The notes under the pieces are model-generated. The model was not told the DNA's origin. It saw only the letters and a program-made list of their open reading frames with translations, and ran no database searches. A program made the position numbers and the translations under genes. 46,570 nt of DNA from NCBI GenBank assembly GCA_964452045.1, contig CAYVKM010000021.1, positions 1 through 46,570 of the forward strand, given 5' to 3'. Numbering within the stretch: the first letter of the stretch is position 1; each line of letters starts with the position of its first letter. Source of the stretch: CAYVKM01 sp964452045 (GTDB lineage: Bacteria > Calditrichota > Calditrichia > RBG-13-44-9). Positions 35,636-43,674 of the stretch are shown one piece after another.

Positions 35636-36583
35636 TTAATAACCTCCCTTGGGCATGTTTCCGTAAAGCAGCTCCTGATAATCCTGAATTCTTTCCCTCA
35701 CCAGATAATTTTGTGGATTCGTTCTCCTCATCGCATCCAATATCTCCCGGGCAGATTTGTAATCCCGTTTATGAACATATGCATCCACCAGATTGGCCAT
35801 GGCGATCATGTAATTGGGACGTAACTGAATTGCCTTCTGATAATGGGCAATGGCCTGATCGTACTCTCCAAGCGCATCCAGAATGTATCCGGCATTATTA
35901 TGGGCAGGAGGATAGTCGGCATTTATGTCCAAAGATTTTTTAAAGCAGATAACAGCGCTGTCCAGATTTCCATAATAGTAATAGGCAACTCCCAGATTAT
36001 TCCAGGCATCCACATAATTGGAATCGATCTTAAGCGCCTTTTGGTAATTCCTGATCTGGAGTTCCAGACTATCCAGTTTAGCTGATTTTTCCACAAGCTC
36101 AAATGCCTGGATTTTTAATTTGCCCTGCAAAATATCGTAAGTTTTCTGTCTATTTAACCGGGCCTGATAATAATTGGGATTTGCCTTTAATGCCCGGTCA
36201 AAGTATTTAAGAGCTAAATCGTAATCTCCGCGCAGGAAATACATATAACCCAGATTATTCCAGGCTTCATGATAAGATGAATCATATTTTACCGCATCGT
36301 CAAAATAGATGATGGCACTGTCCAACTTGCCGGTCTTATGATAGGCCAAACCTACAAAATTGTTCACTTCCGCATCTTCCGGAATAATGGTCAGGGCTTT
36401 CTTCCAGCCTTTTATTGCATTCCGGTAGTTCTGAGCCTGGTAGTAATCAATAGCGTCGCTGACATAATTTTCGGCAACAATTTCGGGGGATTCTTCCGGC
36501 TCCTTAGGTTTCTTTTTAAAAGGTCCGGCACAACTGACAAGCAATACTATTGCAATTAGGAGGATTCCAATTTTCTGATTCAT
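35636..36583 (-). CDS. TPR-repeat lipoprotein
   Basis: This 315-residue predicted lipoprotein has a signal peptide ending LLVSCAG, with Cys18 as the lipid site and a KKKPKEPEE linker. About seven TPR units follow from residue 40, with consensus-like repeats such as AWNNLGYMYFLRGDYDLALK and AWNNLGVAYYYYGNLDSAVI. TPR lipoproteins act as scaffolds for envelope complexes, including polysaccharide export and type IX secretion (PorW-like). No specific partner is visible. It is the first gene of a tightly packed operon with manC, the unknown small protein and PilZ. The 191-base region upstream is AT-rich and contains no gene. Confidence 0.87.
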   Translation of the reverse strand: MNQKIGILLIAIVLLVSCAGPFKKKPKEPEESPEIVAENYVSDAIDYYQAQNYRNAIKGWKKALTIIPEDAEVNNFVGLAYHKTGKLDSAIIYFDDAVKYDSSYHEAWNNLGYMYFLRGDYDLALKYFDRALKANPNYYQARLNRQKTYDILQGKLKIQAFELVEKSAKLDSLELQIRNYQKALKIDSNYVDAWNNLGVAYYYYGNLDSAVICFKKSLDINADYPPAHNNAGYILDALGEYDQAIAHYQKAIQLRPNYMIAMANLVDAYVHKRDYKSAREILDAMRRTNPQNYLVRERIQDYQELLYGNMPKGGY

Positions 36584-36774
36584 TGCTCCCTGCTCTTTTT
36601 AATGAATATAAAATTTTTACCCAATATTTCCAAGTTTTAAAATGAAGATACGCCTTGATTCATTTATTCAAATTTAAAATATTTTTTAAACCTCAGAATT
36701 TTTTCCCAATTTATTCGGCAACTTTGAATAATACTTATTATAAATTAGATTTATTACAGCCCTCGGAGAATTTT

Positions 36775-37590
36775 TTAAAAATCAGATTTGCTAAATTTTC
36801 CTTCAAACACCGTTTGCACCGGACCTTCCAGCCAATACTTATCATTTTCATGTAATCCTACCTGCAATGTGCCACCTTGAGTAATAATTTGGACTGGCAA
36901 TTTCAGATATCCCCAATCCAAAACAGCGGCTGCGGCAGCCAGTGCCCCCGTACCACAGGATAGCGTTTCGCCCTCCACACCTCTTTCGAAGGTGCGGATA
37001 TGAATTTTATTATCGGCAATTTTGATAAAATCTACATTAGTGCCAACCGGCTGGAAAAAATTATGATGCCGGTAGTACAGTCCCCATTTACGAATATCAA
37101 GTTCATTCAGATTACCCTTAACCTGCAGGACAAGATGTAGTACACCACTATTTACAAAAGCGGATCGTTCGAAATCAGGGGAAAGAATTTTACTCAAATC
37201 CTTTCCGGTAATAAATTGCGGTGCCTCATTCCAGATTACCCGAACTCTTTTTGGCCCAGTCATGTCTCCTGAATATTCAACGTTCCCCACTTTAAATTCA
37301 AAATGGGACAATTCCGGATACATCAGATGCATAAATAACACCGCGCATCTGGCCCCATTACCGCACATTTCTGCCGGTTCACCATCTGCATTAAAGTAAC
37401 TAAGCCGAAACCGGACGGGATCTTCGTATTGTATCAACATCAGCCCATCTGCACCAATTCCCAGATGCCGGTCGCATAACTTGCTAATTAACTGAATTTC
37501 ACCGGGCTTTATATGGTTCAGCCGATTATCGATGACAATGAAATCGTTTCCGGCTCCATGCATCTTACTGAAAGGAATATCAGATTTCAT
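36775..37590 (-). CDS. dapF: Diaminopimelate epimerase
   Basis: This enzyme converts LL- to meso-diaminopimelate for lysine and peptidoglycan synthesis. The 271-residue sequence has KMHGAGNDFIVID at the N-terminus, CGNGARC with catalytic Cys76, and ETLSCGTGA with catalytic Cys212; both cysteines of the two-base mechanism are present. Length is normal. The ATG overlaps the stop of the upstream Ig-like lipoprotein by 4 bases (ATGA), so translation is coupled to an otherwise unrelated envelope gene. Confidence 0.94.
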   Translation of the reverse strand: MKSDIPFSKMHGAGNDFIVIDNRLNHIKPGEIQLISKLCDRHLGIGADGLMLIQYEDPVRFRLSYFNADGEPAEMCGNGARCAVLFMHLMYPELSHFEFKVGNVEYSGDMTGPKRVRVIWNEAPQFITGKDLSKILSPDFERSAFVNSGVLHLVLQVKGNLNELDIRKWGLYYRHHNFFQPVGTNVDFIKIADNKIHIRTFERGVEGETLSCGTGALAAAAAVLDWGYLKLPVQIITQGGTLQVGLHENDKYWLEGPVQTVFEGKFSKSDF

Positions 37591-39290
37591 TTCGATTTCC
37601 TGAAAATAAAGGGAATATTTATACCCTGAGTGGTCCAGCGTTTCCGGACAGTAACTGTATCAGGAAGGGTGATATAAGGCTCAGCAAAATGCCAGGGTGA
37701 AGTTTCTCCCTTATCCCAGATCCCATTTTCATTTATATCAATTACACAGTCCATCAGGTAAGAACCTGCCGGTAAGTAATCAATCTGATATGGCTTTCTC
37801 ACCGGACTTTCAACTGAATATTCCTGGACACCCCGGATAGGTTTTGCCCGGACAATCGTCATTTTCCAGGTGGAATCGGGAACATAGACATTCCCTGAGA
37901 TCTCTCCCAGATTTGACCAGTCCTCGGTCCTGAATTTGGCGGTGATAATGGTATCCCGGAATGACCGTCCGAACAAATCCAGCAGCTGTTGCAATTCAAC
38001 AGTAATTGTGTATTGAACGTAGGATTTCAACAGAGAATCCGGGACAAATTCAGGCTGACTCAAATTTTCGAAATTAATTCTTCCCTGCACGGCCAGACTA
38101 TCCTCATTTCGTACTGCAAAACTGTTTTTAAAAGCCTTTGAATCCACCGGCATATTAAAGGAGACGGAGACGTGCGAATTATAGGGAATAGCAGTACTAT
38201 TGGACTGCGGAGTAATATTCAGCAACTGAGGTTTGGTGGTATCGGGATGGGTCGCTGTGGTGAAACCTTTTTGCAGAACCACTGGCTTTGAGGGATTTCC
38301 GCTCAAATCCTTTGCCCCACCCAAAGCCAGAATAACTGGTTTCTTTTCCGGTAAATCAGAAAAGTATACAGTCAAAAGCGTCCGGTTGGATCTATCATAA
38401 CTGAAAGCGATAGGACGGCTGAGAACTTTCCCGGATGACTCCTTAACCTCTAAACTAAATTTTGACCACTGGATCGGTTCATTAAATTCAACTTTAATCT
38501 CCCTTCTGGAAACCGTATCAATTGAACGGATTAGGGGACCGGTGGAATCTTCCTGAATAAGAAATAAATTGAGTTCCGAAAAAGACGGCTCCAGTGAGTC
38601 GAGTCGCACATCCATGAATGGCAAACCGATGAGATCCGAACCTTTGTTGTAGACATAATTATAGTCCTCATCCTTCAGGGCAATCACCCTGTACTTGCCA
38701 TAAGGGAGATAATTCAGCTGGTAATTTCCTTTTAGATCGATCTGGGTGTAGTATTTGGCTTCCCTAACTAAAAGCGAATCCAGATTGGTTTGCGGACCAA
38801 TCGGGTAACCATAGATAAAAACATCCTGTTCTTTTCTGTCCGCGTAGACTTTTCCGGTGATCAGCCCATTGTCCAACTTCTTTCCGGTCGAAAATGCCAG
38901 CTGAAACGGTGCTTCCACTGCATTATTGTGCAGATCTTTTATTCCCGTCCCCAGCGTGAAGACATAGGTCTGGTTCTTTGCCAGACTGTCCTGCAGATAG
39001 AAACGGATCTTCTTTCCACCCTTCCATTTAACCTCAAGCCCCCCCTCAACTTCCGGCACCATCCAATAATTACCGGGTAGGGTTGACTGTCGGATGGATT
39101 CACTAAACTCAACTTCGATATATTTCAGTTGACGGATACCCACACTATCTGCATTGGGAAAATGTTTAGCAATCTGTGGAGGCGTTTTGTCTTCAGGTCC
39201 GCCCGAAGGGGCGACTTTGTGGGCGCAGTAAAAGATCAATAACAAAAGGATTGATAGCGAAATAAATGATAAAGCTCGCTTGAGTCTCAT
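37587..39290 (-). CDS. Lipoprotein with bacterial Ig-like (SbsA-type) domains
   Basis: This 567-residue exported protein has an N-terminal hydrophobic segment ending LLIFYCAHKVAPSGGPEDKTPP. Cys22 may be lipidated, although the residue before it is Tyr instead of Gly/Ala/Ser. Residues about 38-135 form an SbsA/Big_5-like Ig domain (PNADSVGI, YIEVEFSESI, TLGTGIKDLHNNAV). A regulatory-like domain follows near 140-225, and a second Ig-like domain near 345-460 (ITPQSNSTAIPYNSHVSVSFN). Similar lipoproteins with the GGPEDKTPP start are widespread in FCB bacteria, with unknown role. It is probably anchored in the outer membrane. Confidence 0.85.
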   Translation of the reverse strand: MRLKRALSFISLSILLLLIFYCAHKVAPSGGPEDKTPPQIAKHFPNADSVGIRQLKYIEVEFSESIRQSTLPGNYWMVPEVEGGLEVKWKGGKKIRFYLQDSLAKNQTYVFTLGTGIKDLHNNAVEAPFQLAFSTGKKLDNGLITGKVYADRKEQDVFIYGYPIGPQTNLDSLLVREAKYYTQIDLKGNYQLNYLPYGKYRVIALKDEDYNYVYNKGSDLIGLPFMDVRLDSLEPSFSELNLFLIQEDSTGPLIRSIDTVSRREIKVEFNEPIQWSKFSLEVKESSGKVLSRPIAFSYDRSNRTLLTVYFSDLPEKKPVILALGGAKDLSGNPSKPVVLQKGFTTATHPDTTKPQLLNITPQSNSTAIPYNSHVSVSFNMPVDSKAFKNSFAVRNEDSLAVQGRINFENLSQPEFVPDSLLKSYVQYTITVELQQLLDLFGRSFRDTIITAKFRTEDWSNLGEISGNVYVPDSTWKMTIVRAKPIRGVQEYSVESPVRKPYQIDYLPAGSYLMDCVIDINENGIWDKGETSPWHFAEPYITLPDTVTVRKRWTTQGINIPFIFRKSK

Positions 39291-39438
39291 CAGATGGAAA
39301 TATTAGAAATTTTATCTGTTTAAATTCAATATTTTTTCAATCATGACCACAAGAATATAAACATCACTCCCTCAAAGAATACCATAAAAAATTACTTCCG
39401 GAATTGATGATTGACCATTACATCCATGTGAGGTCACT

Positions 39439-40722
39439 TTATGCTACCAGTTCATGCTCCTCTTTGAAGAAAGATTCAAGATAAATCCTATAATCATTAG
39501 GTGAGAAAATATCCGGTACCAGACAGAAAGCCGGTTTTACTTTTAACTTGATGTTTTGTCTACGCGGAAATTTTGCCCATCTGGGCATAAAGGGAAAGGC
39601 ATTTTCGATTTTTATTGGAATAATGGGTTGTCTCAGGAAAACCAACAATCTCACCACACTGTGCTTGAACTGTTGCAAATGTCCATCCCAGCTTCTCTCA
39701 CCTTCCGGAAAGATACCGACTGGAATCCCCTGGTTTAAGTAGCCAATAATATGACGAATCACCTCCGGATCCGTCTGATGTCTCGTCGTGGGTATGGATA
39801 GCCCCAACTTTAGAAAATAGCGTTCAATTCCTTTAGAAAAGGAGGTGCTTTTGGTTAAAAATCCAATTCGCGGGGAAAGAAAAGCTAAAATGATAAATGG
39901 ATCAAAAATACTCTGATGGTTCAGAACACACACGAAAGGGGAATATAATGCAAGCGTTTCCCTACCGGTTATTTCTATTTTGAGATATATTCTGAAAAAC
40001 AAGCGCAGAATGAAAAGCAGAATACTTCTTAAAATCCGGGAATGAATGGATAGATCAGTTTCTTTCTGAGGATGAATAAAATTAGCCGGTTTCCCATATT
40101 CACGGGTCTGAAAGATTACTCTGGGTTGAAATTCAATAGGTGTTTTGTTATCCTGGGCATAGTAATTCAGCAACAGTTTACGGAGAAGTAGCTCATATTT
40201 CAGCGGGCTCTCTTCTAGAAAATCGATCTGATAATATGGCTCACCTTTTATTTTAAATTCAAAATAGTGGCTATTTGTCGTTACGCAAGTAATGTCCTGA
40301 AAGGAAAAGGTAAGCATTATTTTATCTCCACGGAAACTGAACCCTTGATTTAAAAAGACAAGCAGACCCTCTCCAATTTCACGGGGCATTTCCAATTCAC
40401 GCTGATACAACCCAAGTGGACCGGATATGTTCACTTTCTTTAAACCCTGCCGCAATTTTGCCTGGTTGCTGACTCTCAGCACATCCGGACTTTCGCTCCC
40501 GGAAAATTCGGCAAAGATTTCTTTATTTTCACCGATTTCCCGTTTAATTTTCAGATTTTCCCGGGCCCACCGGAAATAATCGGGAAAGGACCAATGCTGG
40601 TCTTTAAAAACCAGCTGGTCATTTTTAAATTTATATTGAGTTTTGCATACAGTGCAACGTGAATGCTGGATGGAATCTTCTGCCAGACATACAGGACAGA
40701 GAAAGAAGAAATCATGTGCCAT
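39439..40722 (-). CDS. Zinc-ribbon protein fused to a PlsC-type acyltransferase
   Basis: In this 427-residue protein residues 9-25 hold two CxxC knuckles (CPVCLAEDSIQHSRCTVC), a zinc ribbon. A middle region of about 180 residues (around 45-230) with beta strands has no family I recognise. The C-terminal part (about 230-415) is a 1-acyl-glycerol-3-phosphate acyltransferase-like domain with NHQSIFDPF (HxxxxD catalytic motif) and FPEGERSWDG (FPEGxRS phosphate site). A hydrophobic helix precedes the catalytic motif (ILLFILRLFFRIYL). It may acylate lysophosphatidate or another lipid at the inner membrane. It lies 106 bases downstream of rplS. Confidence 0.87.
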   Translation of the reverse strand: MAHDFFFLCPVCLAEDSIQHSRCTVCKTQYKFKNDQLVFKDQHWSFPDYFRWARENLKIKREIGENKEIFAEFSGSESPDVLRVSNQAKLRQGLKKVNISGPLGLYQRELEMPREIGEGLLVFLNQGFSFRGDKIMLTFSFQDITCVTTNSHYFEFKIKGEPYYQIDFLEESPLKYELLLRKLLLNYYAQDNKTPIEFQPRVIFQTREYGKPANFIHPQKETDLSIHSRILRSILLFILRLFFRIYLKIEITGRETLALYSPFVCVLNHQSIFDPFIILAFLSPRIGFLTKSTSFSKGIERYFLKLGLSIPTTRHQTDPEVIRHIIGYLNQGIPVGIFPEGERSWDGHLQQFKHSVVRLLVFLRQPIIPIKIENAFPFMPRWAKFPRRQNIKLKVKPAFCLVPDIFSPNDYRIYLESFFKEEHELVA

Positions 40723-40828
40723 TATTATCCGATTTGAAAAATGCCGGTTAGAGAATGTACTGGTTTATTGGCGATAATCACTTCAAGCTCTAAGGCCGCC
40801 CGGCATTGAGTGGCTGAACTGCAACAAA

Positions 40829-41173
40829 TTACTGACTTTTTTCTTTAATACGGGCTGCTTTTCCCTGTAATTCGCGCAAATAGTAAAGTTTTGCCCGTCT
40901 TACATTTCCCCGCCGGACCAGTTCAATTTTCTCAATTCGGGGAGAATGCAGGGGAAAGATCCTCTCCACACCTATACCGTTGGAAATCTTGCGAACAGTA
41001 AATGTAGAATTAATGCCATCATTGTGGCGTTTTATGCAGATACCGGCAAAGGTCTGAATACGTTCTTTGTTACCTTCTATGACTTTCACATTTACCGATA
41101 TCGAATCGCCTGGTGCAAAATCAGGAAGGTCCGTTTTCATCTGGCTTGCTGTTACATTATGGAGAATGTCCAT
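40829..41173 (-). CDS. rplS: 50S ribosomal protein L19
   Basis: This 114-residue ribosomal protein lies at the 30S-50S interface. The family pattern is clear: PDFAPGDSISVNVKVIEGNKERIQTFAG followed by RRGNVRRAKLYYLRELQGKAARIKE. The ATG at 41173 has GGAGG eight bases upstream; an in-frame TTG at 41188 is part of that leader and not the start. It follows trmD by 15 bases in the conserved rpsP-rimM-trmD-rplS order. Confidence 0.95.
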   Translation of the reverse strand: MDILHNVTASQMKTDLPDFAPGDSISVNVKVIEGNKERIQTFAGICIKRHNDGINSTFTVRKISNGIGVERIFPLHSPRIEKIELVRRGNVRRAKLYYLRELQGKAARIKEKSQ

Positions 41174-41188
41174 TTTTCTAACCTCCAA

Positions 41189-41914
41189 TTACTTTTTATT
41201 TTCAGTTTTTACTTTCAGTTGTTTCAGGTACTTTTTATATAAATCCGGGCGACGTTCACGGGTTCTTTCCATTTTCTGCTCCTGCCGCCAGACTTCTATT
41301 TTCTCATGATGCCCGGATAACAGCACTTCCGGGACCGATAATCCCTCATACGTTTCCGGCTTCGTGTAGTAGGGACAATCCAGCAGGTTGTTCTGGAATG
41401 AATCAGTCCGGGCAGATTCGATGTTACCCAGCACGCCGGGAATCAGACGGACAACCGCATCGATCATTAGCAGTGCCGGAATTTCTCCTCCGGAGAGCAC
41501 ATAATCTCCGATCGAAATTTCATCGGTTACCCAGGTGTCAATCACCCGCTGATCTACTGCCTTGTAATGTCCGCACACCATAACTAATCTTTCTGCTTTA
41601 CTTAATTCTTCGGCAACCTTCTGGGTAAAAAGTTTTCCCTGGGGAGTGGGAAAAACAATTTTGGTTGTTTTTTTCCTTTTGCCTTTTCCCAGTATTTTCT
41701 CAAATGCTCTGAATAACGGTTCCGGTTTTAAGATCATTCCCGGCCCGCCCCCGTAAGGTGAATCATCCACACTGTGATGTTTATCCGTGGCAAAGTCCCG
41801 CAAATCAATAATGCGAATATCAAGTTCAATCCGTTTCTGCGCCTGTTTTAGAATGCTTTCGTTCAGGGGATATTCCAGTATCCTGGGAAAAACCGTGATC
41901 ACATCAATACGCAT
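41189..41914 (-). CDS. trmD: tRNA (guanine-N1)-methyltransferase
   Basis: This enzyme methylates G37 of tRNAs next to the anticodon, preventing +1 frameshifting. The 241-residue sequence begins MRIDVITVFP and has DDSPYGGGPGM, a knotted SPOUT core (VMVCGHYKAVDQRVI, EISIGDYVLSGGEIPA), and PYYTKPETYEGLSVPEVLLSGHHEKI. The start overlaps the rimM stop in TAATG, with GGGATGG upstream inside rimM; the frame is open to 41929. Translational coupling with rimM is evident. Confidence 0.95.
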   Translation of the reverse strand: MRIDVITVFPRILEYPLNESILKQAQKRIELDIRIIDLRDFATDKHHSVDDSPYGGGPGMILKPEPLFRAFEKILGKGKRKKTTKIVFPTPQGKLFTQKVAEELSKAERLVMVCGHYKAVDQRVIDTWVTDEISIGDYVLSGGEIPALLMIDAVVRLIPGVLGNIESARTDSFQNNLLDCPYYTKPETYEGLSVPEVLLSGHHEKIEVWRQEQKMERTRERRPDLYKKYLKQLKVKTENKK

Positions 41915-42423
41915 TACATTCCATCCCATAAACGAACTAAAATACTTCCTGCTTCTAAATCGACCGACTTTACAAATTCTGTCACTGCCGGTATCAGTAT
42001 TTCCTTTTTATTACCACGAACCACCAAAATGTCATTCCCACCCATTTCTAAGATATCTTCTACAATACCAATATTCTGCTTCTCGTGGTCAATAACTTCC
42101 AAGCCGATCAAATTATGCCTGAAATAGGAATTTTCCGGTAATGTGACCGACTCTGCTTCCGGAAGGAACAATTCCGCTCCCACTAATTCTTTTGCATCTT
42201 CGCGCGAATCAATTCCTTTCAGTTTAATAATAACTTCATTTTCTTCTTTCACTTCCTTGAGAATCCGGCCTTCCATTCCCAATGGCCCATTCAGATAAAT
42301 CACATCTAAATTCCGAAACCGGTAAGATAATCCCGAATAAACTAACACTTTTAACCAACCGGAATTCCCGTACGCGCGTAAAATTTTACCTACCGCAATA
42401 AAGCTTTTATCTATATCTGACAT
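41914..42423 (-). CDS. rimM: 16S rRNA processing protein RimM
   Basis: This 169-residue ribosome maturation factor binds S19 during assembly of the 30S head. The N-terminal domain has VGKILRAYGNSGWLKVLVYS, and the C-terminal PRC barrel has LIGLEVIDHEKQNIGIVEDILEMGGNDILVVRG. No Shine-Dalgarno precedes the ATG at 42423; instead a stable hairpin (42431-42457) ends 8 bases upstream. It overlaps trmD by the TAATG junction. Confidence 0.94.
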   Translation of the reverse strand: MSDIDKSFIAVGKILRAYGNSGWLKVLVYSGLSYRFRNLDVIYLNGPLGMEGRILKEVKEENEVIIKLKGIDSREDAKELVGAELFLPEAESVTLPENSYFRHNLIGLEVIDHEKQNIGIVEDILEMGGNDILVVRGNKKEILIPAVTEFVKSVDLEAGSILVRLWDGM

Positions 42424-42430
42424 AAAATAA

Positions 42431-42457
42431 AGATTCGGGAGTTTTTCTCCCGAATCT
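42431..42457 (-). terminator. Hairpin in the rimM leader, attenuator or terminator
   Basis: AGATTCGGGAG (42431-42441) and CTCCCGAATCT (42447-42457) form a perfect 11-bp stem around a 5-base loop, followed on the minus strand by TTATTTTATG, whose last three bases are the rimM start codon. It resembles a partial terminator placed inside the ribosomal operon. It also occupies the ribosome landing site of rimM. Confidence 0.75.
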
Positions 42458-42487
42458 ATTCAGAATACTTAAAATATGTTTAATTAC

Positions 42488-42718
42488 CTATTCTAAAATT
42501 TCCAGAACGGCTCTTTTACCCATCTTTGCCGCCGAAGCACTTAATAAAGTGCGAATAGCTTTGGCAGTTTGACCCCGTTTCCCAATCACTTTTCCAAGAT
42601 CTCCATCCCCCACGCGGAGCTCATAAACCGTCACTCGTTCGCCTTCAACTTCGGTCACCTCAACCTCTTCAGGTTTATCCACAAGATGCTTTGCGATGAA
42701 TTCGACAAATTCTTTCAT
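42488..42718 (-). CDS. khpA: KH-domain RNA-binding protein (KhpA/YlqC family)
   Basis: This 76-residue single KH domain has the GKVIGKRGQTAKAIRTLL motif (GxxG loop GKRG) that grips single-stranded RNA. The family sits between rpsP and rimM in many bacteria and is linked to cell-envelope and sRNA regulation. The start at 42718 is chosen because GGAGG lies eight bases ahead; an ATG at 42724 is too close to it. Confidence 0.92.
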   Translation of the reverse strand: MKEFVEFIAKHLVDKPEEVEVTEVEGERVTVYELRVGDGDLGKVIGKRGQTAKAIRTLLSASAAKMGKRAVLEILE

Positions 42719-42795
42719 TACCATTTCCTCCTTAAGAGTAATTAATTAGTTTGAGCATTTCAAAACTCACAAGCTAAAGACCAACAATAAGATAA

Positions 42796-43641
42796 TCACT
42801 CCTCTTTTTTATCTGTTTTTTCCGCAGTTGTTCCATCTTCGGTTGATGATTCTTCATTTTTTGCATCCTGTTCTTCGCTGGTATCTTCTTTTACTTTTTT
42901 CTTTTTCTCTTTAGCCTTTGTCTTCTCTTTTGCCGGTTCTTCTTCCTGCTCTGCCTCTTCCGCCTTTGCCTGCTCCGGTTCTTCAGTTTTCTCTGCTTTG
43001 GATTCTTCTGAATCTTTTTCCGCTTTATTCCCCTCTACCTCCTCTTCCGTGCTCACGGTTTCCGCAACAGATTCTTCATTTACTTCCTCCTTAACCGGTT
43101 CCGGCTCAACGGCTTCCTTCTCAGATGCCTCTACCGGAGTCTCGGCTTCTTTCCCTTCCTCAACCGTTTCTGTTGTCTCTATTGTTTCGGCTTTTGTTTC
43201 TTCGGAAACCTTAGCCTCAGCTTTGGCAGCCTCTTCTTTCTCGGCCTCTGCTTCTTCTTTGGCTTTCTTTTTCGCTTCAGCTGCTTCAGTCTTCTTAAGT
43301 TCAATTCGCCGCGAGCGTTCTATTTGCATTACTTCCCATTTTTTCAGCTCTTCACTTATCTTTTCTTCCGGAACGCCTTTCCGCTGCAAATCGAATTTCA
43401 AGATAATACCCTGCCGGCTCAAAATGTTTTTTACTGTTTTTGAGGGTTCTGCTCCTACGCCCAGCCAATACATAATACGATCTTCTTCCACCTTTACCGT
43501 AGCCGGTTCTGAAAGCGGATCGTAAAATCCTATTTCTTCAATGAATTTACCATCTCTTGGCGCACGAGAATCGGTTGCAATTATACGATAAAATGGTCTC
43601 TTTTTACGACCCAATCGTCTCAATCTGATTTTGACTGCCAA
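42796..43641 (-). CDS. rpsP: 30S ribosomal protein S16 with a long acidic C-terminal extension
   Basis: Residues 1-80 are S16: MAVKIRLRRLGRKKRPFYRI, DSRAPRDGKFIEEIGFYDP and DRIMYWLGVGAEPSKTVKNIL. The protein then runs to 281 residues, where S16 is normally about 80-100. A helical linker at 80-115 leads into roughly 165 residues made almost wholly of Glu, Ala, Lys, Thr and Ser, with no visible repeats of fixed length. Moderate extensions are known in some FCB S16 proteins, but this one is twice the core length. The start codon is TTG (43639-43641) with GGAGG at good spacing. It lies 33 bases after ffh. Confidence 0.93.
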   Translation of the reverse strand: MAVKIRLRRLGRKKRPFYRIIATDSRAPRDGKFIEEIGFYDPLSEPATVKVEEDRIMYWLGVGAEPSKTVKNILSRQGIILKFDLQRKGVPEEKISEELKKWEVMQIERSRRIELKKTEAAEAKKKAKEEAEAEKEEAAKAEAKVSEETKAETIETTETVEEGKEAETPVEASEKEAVEPEPVKEEVNEESVAETVSTEEEVEGNKAEKDSEESKAEKTEEPEQAKAEEAEQEEEPAKEKTKAKEKKKKVKEDTSEEQDAKNEESSTEDGTTAEKTDKKEE

Positions 43642-43674
43642 ACTATACCTCCGTTTTTTTACACATATTTTTTT

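Noticed and set aside
35077..35943. 288-residue plus-strand ORF
   Set aside because: It runs antisense across manC and the TPR lipoprotein gene, has no recognisable domain, and both genes beneath it are certain.
40741..40794. Possible terminator after rplS formed by ATGCCGG and CCGGCAT
   Set aside because: The arms are about 50 bases apart with no inner pairing and no T-run, so a hairpin terminator is not supported.
42998..43525. 175-residue plus-strand ORF rich in Ser and Ala
   Set aside because: It is the antisense of the Glu/Ala/Lys-rich rpsP extension; its composition is explained by that codon pattern.
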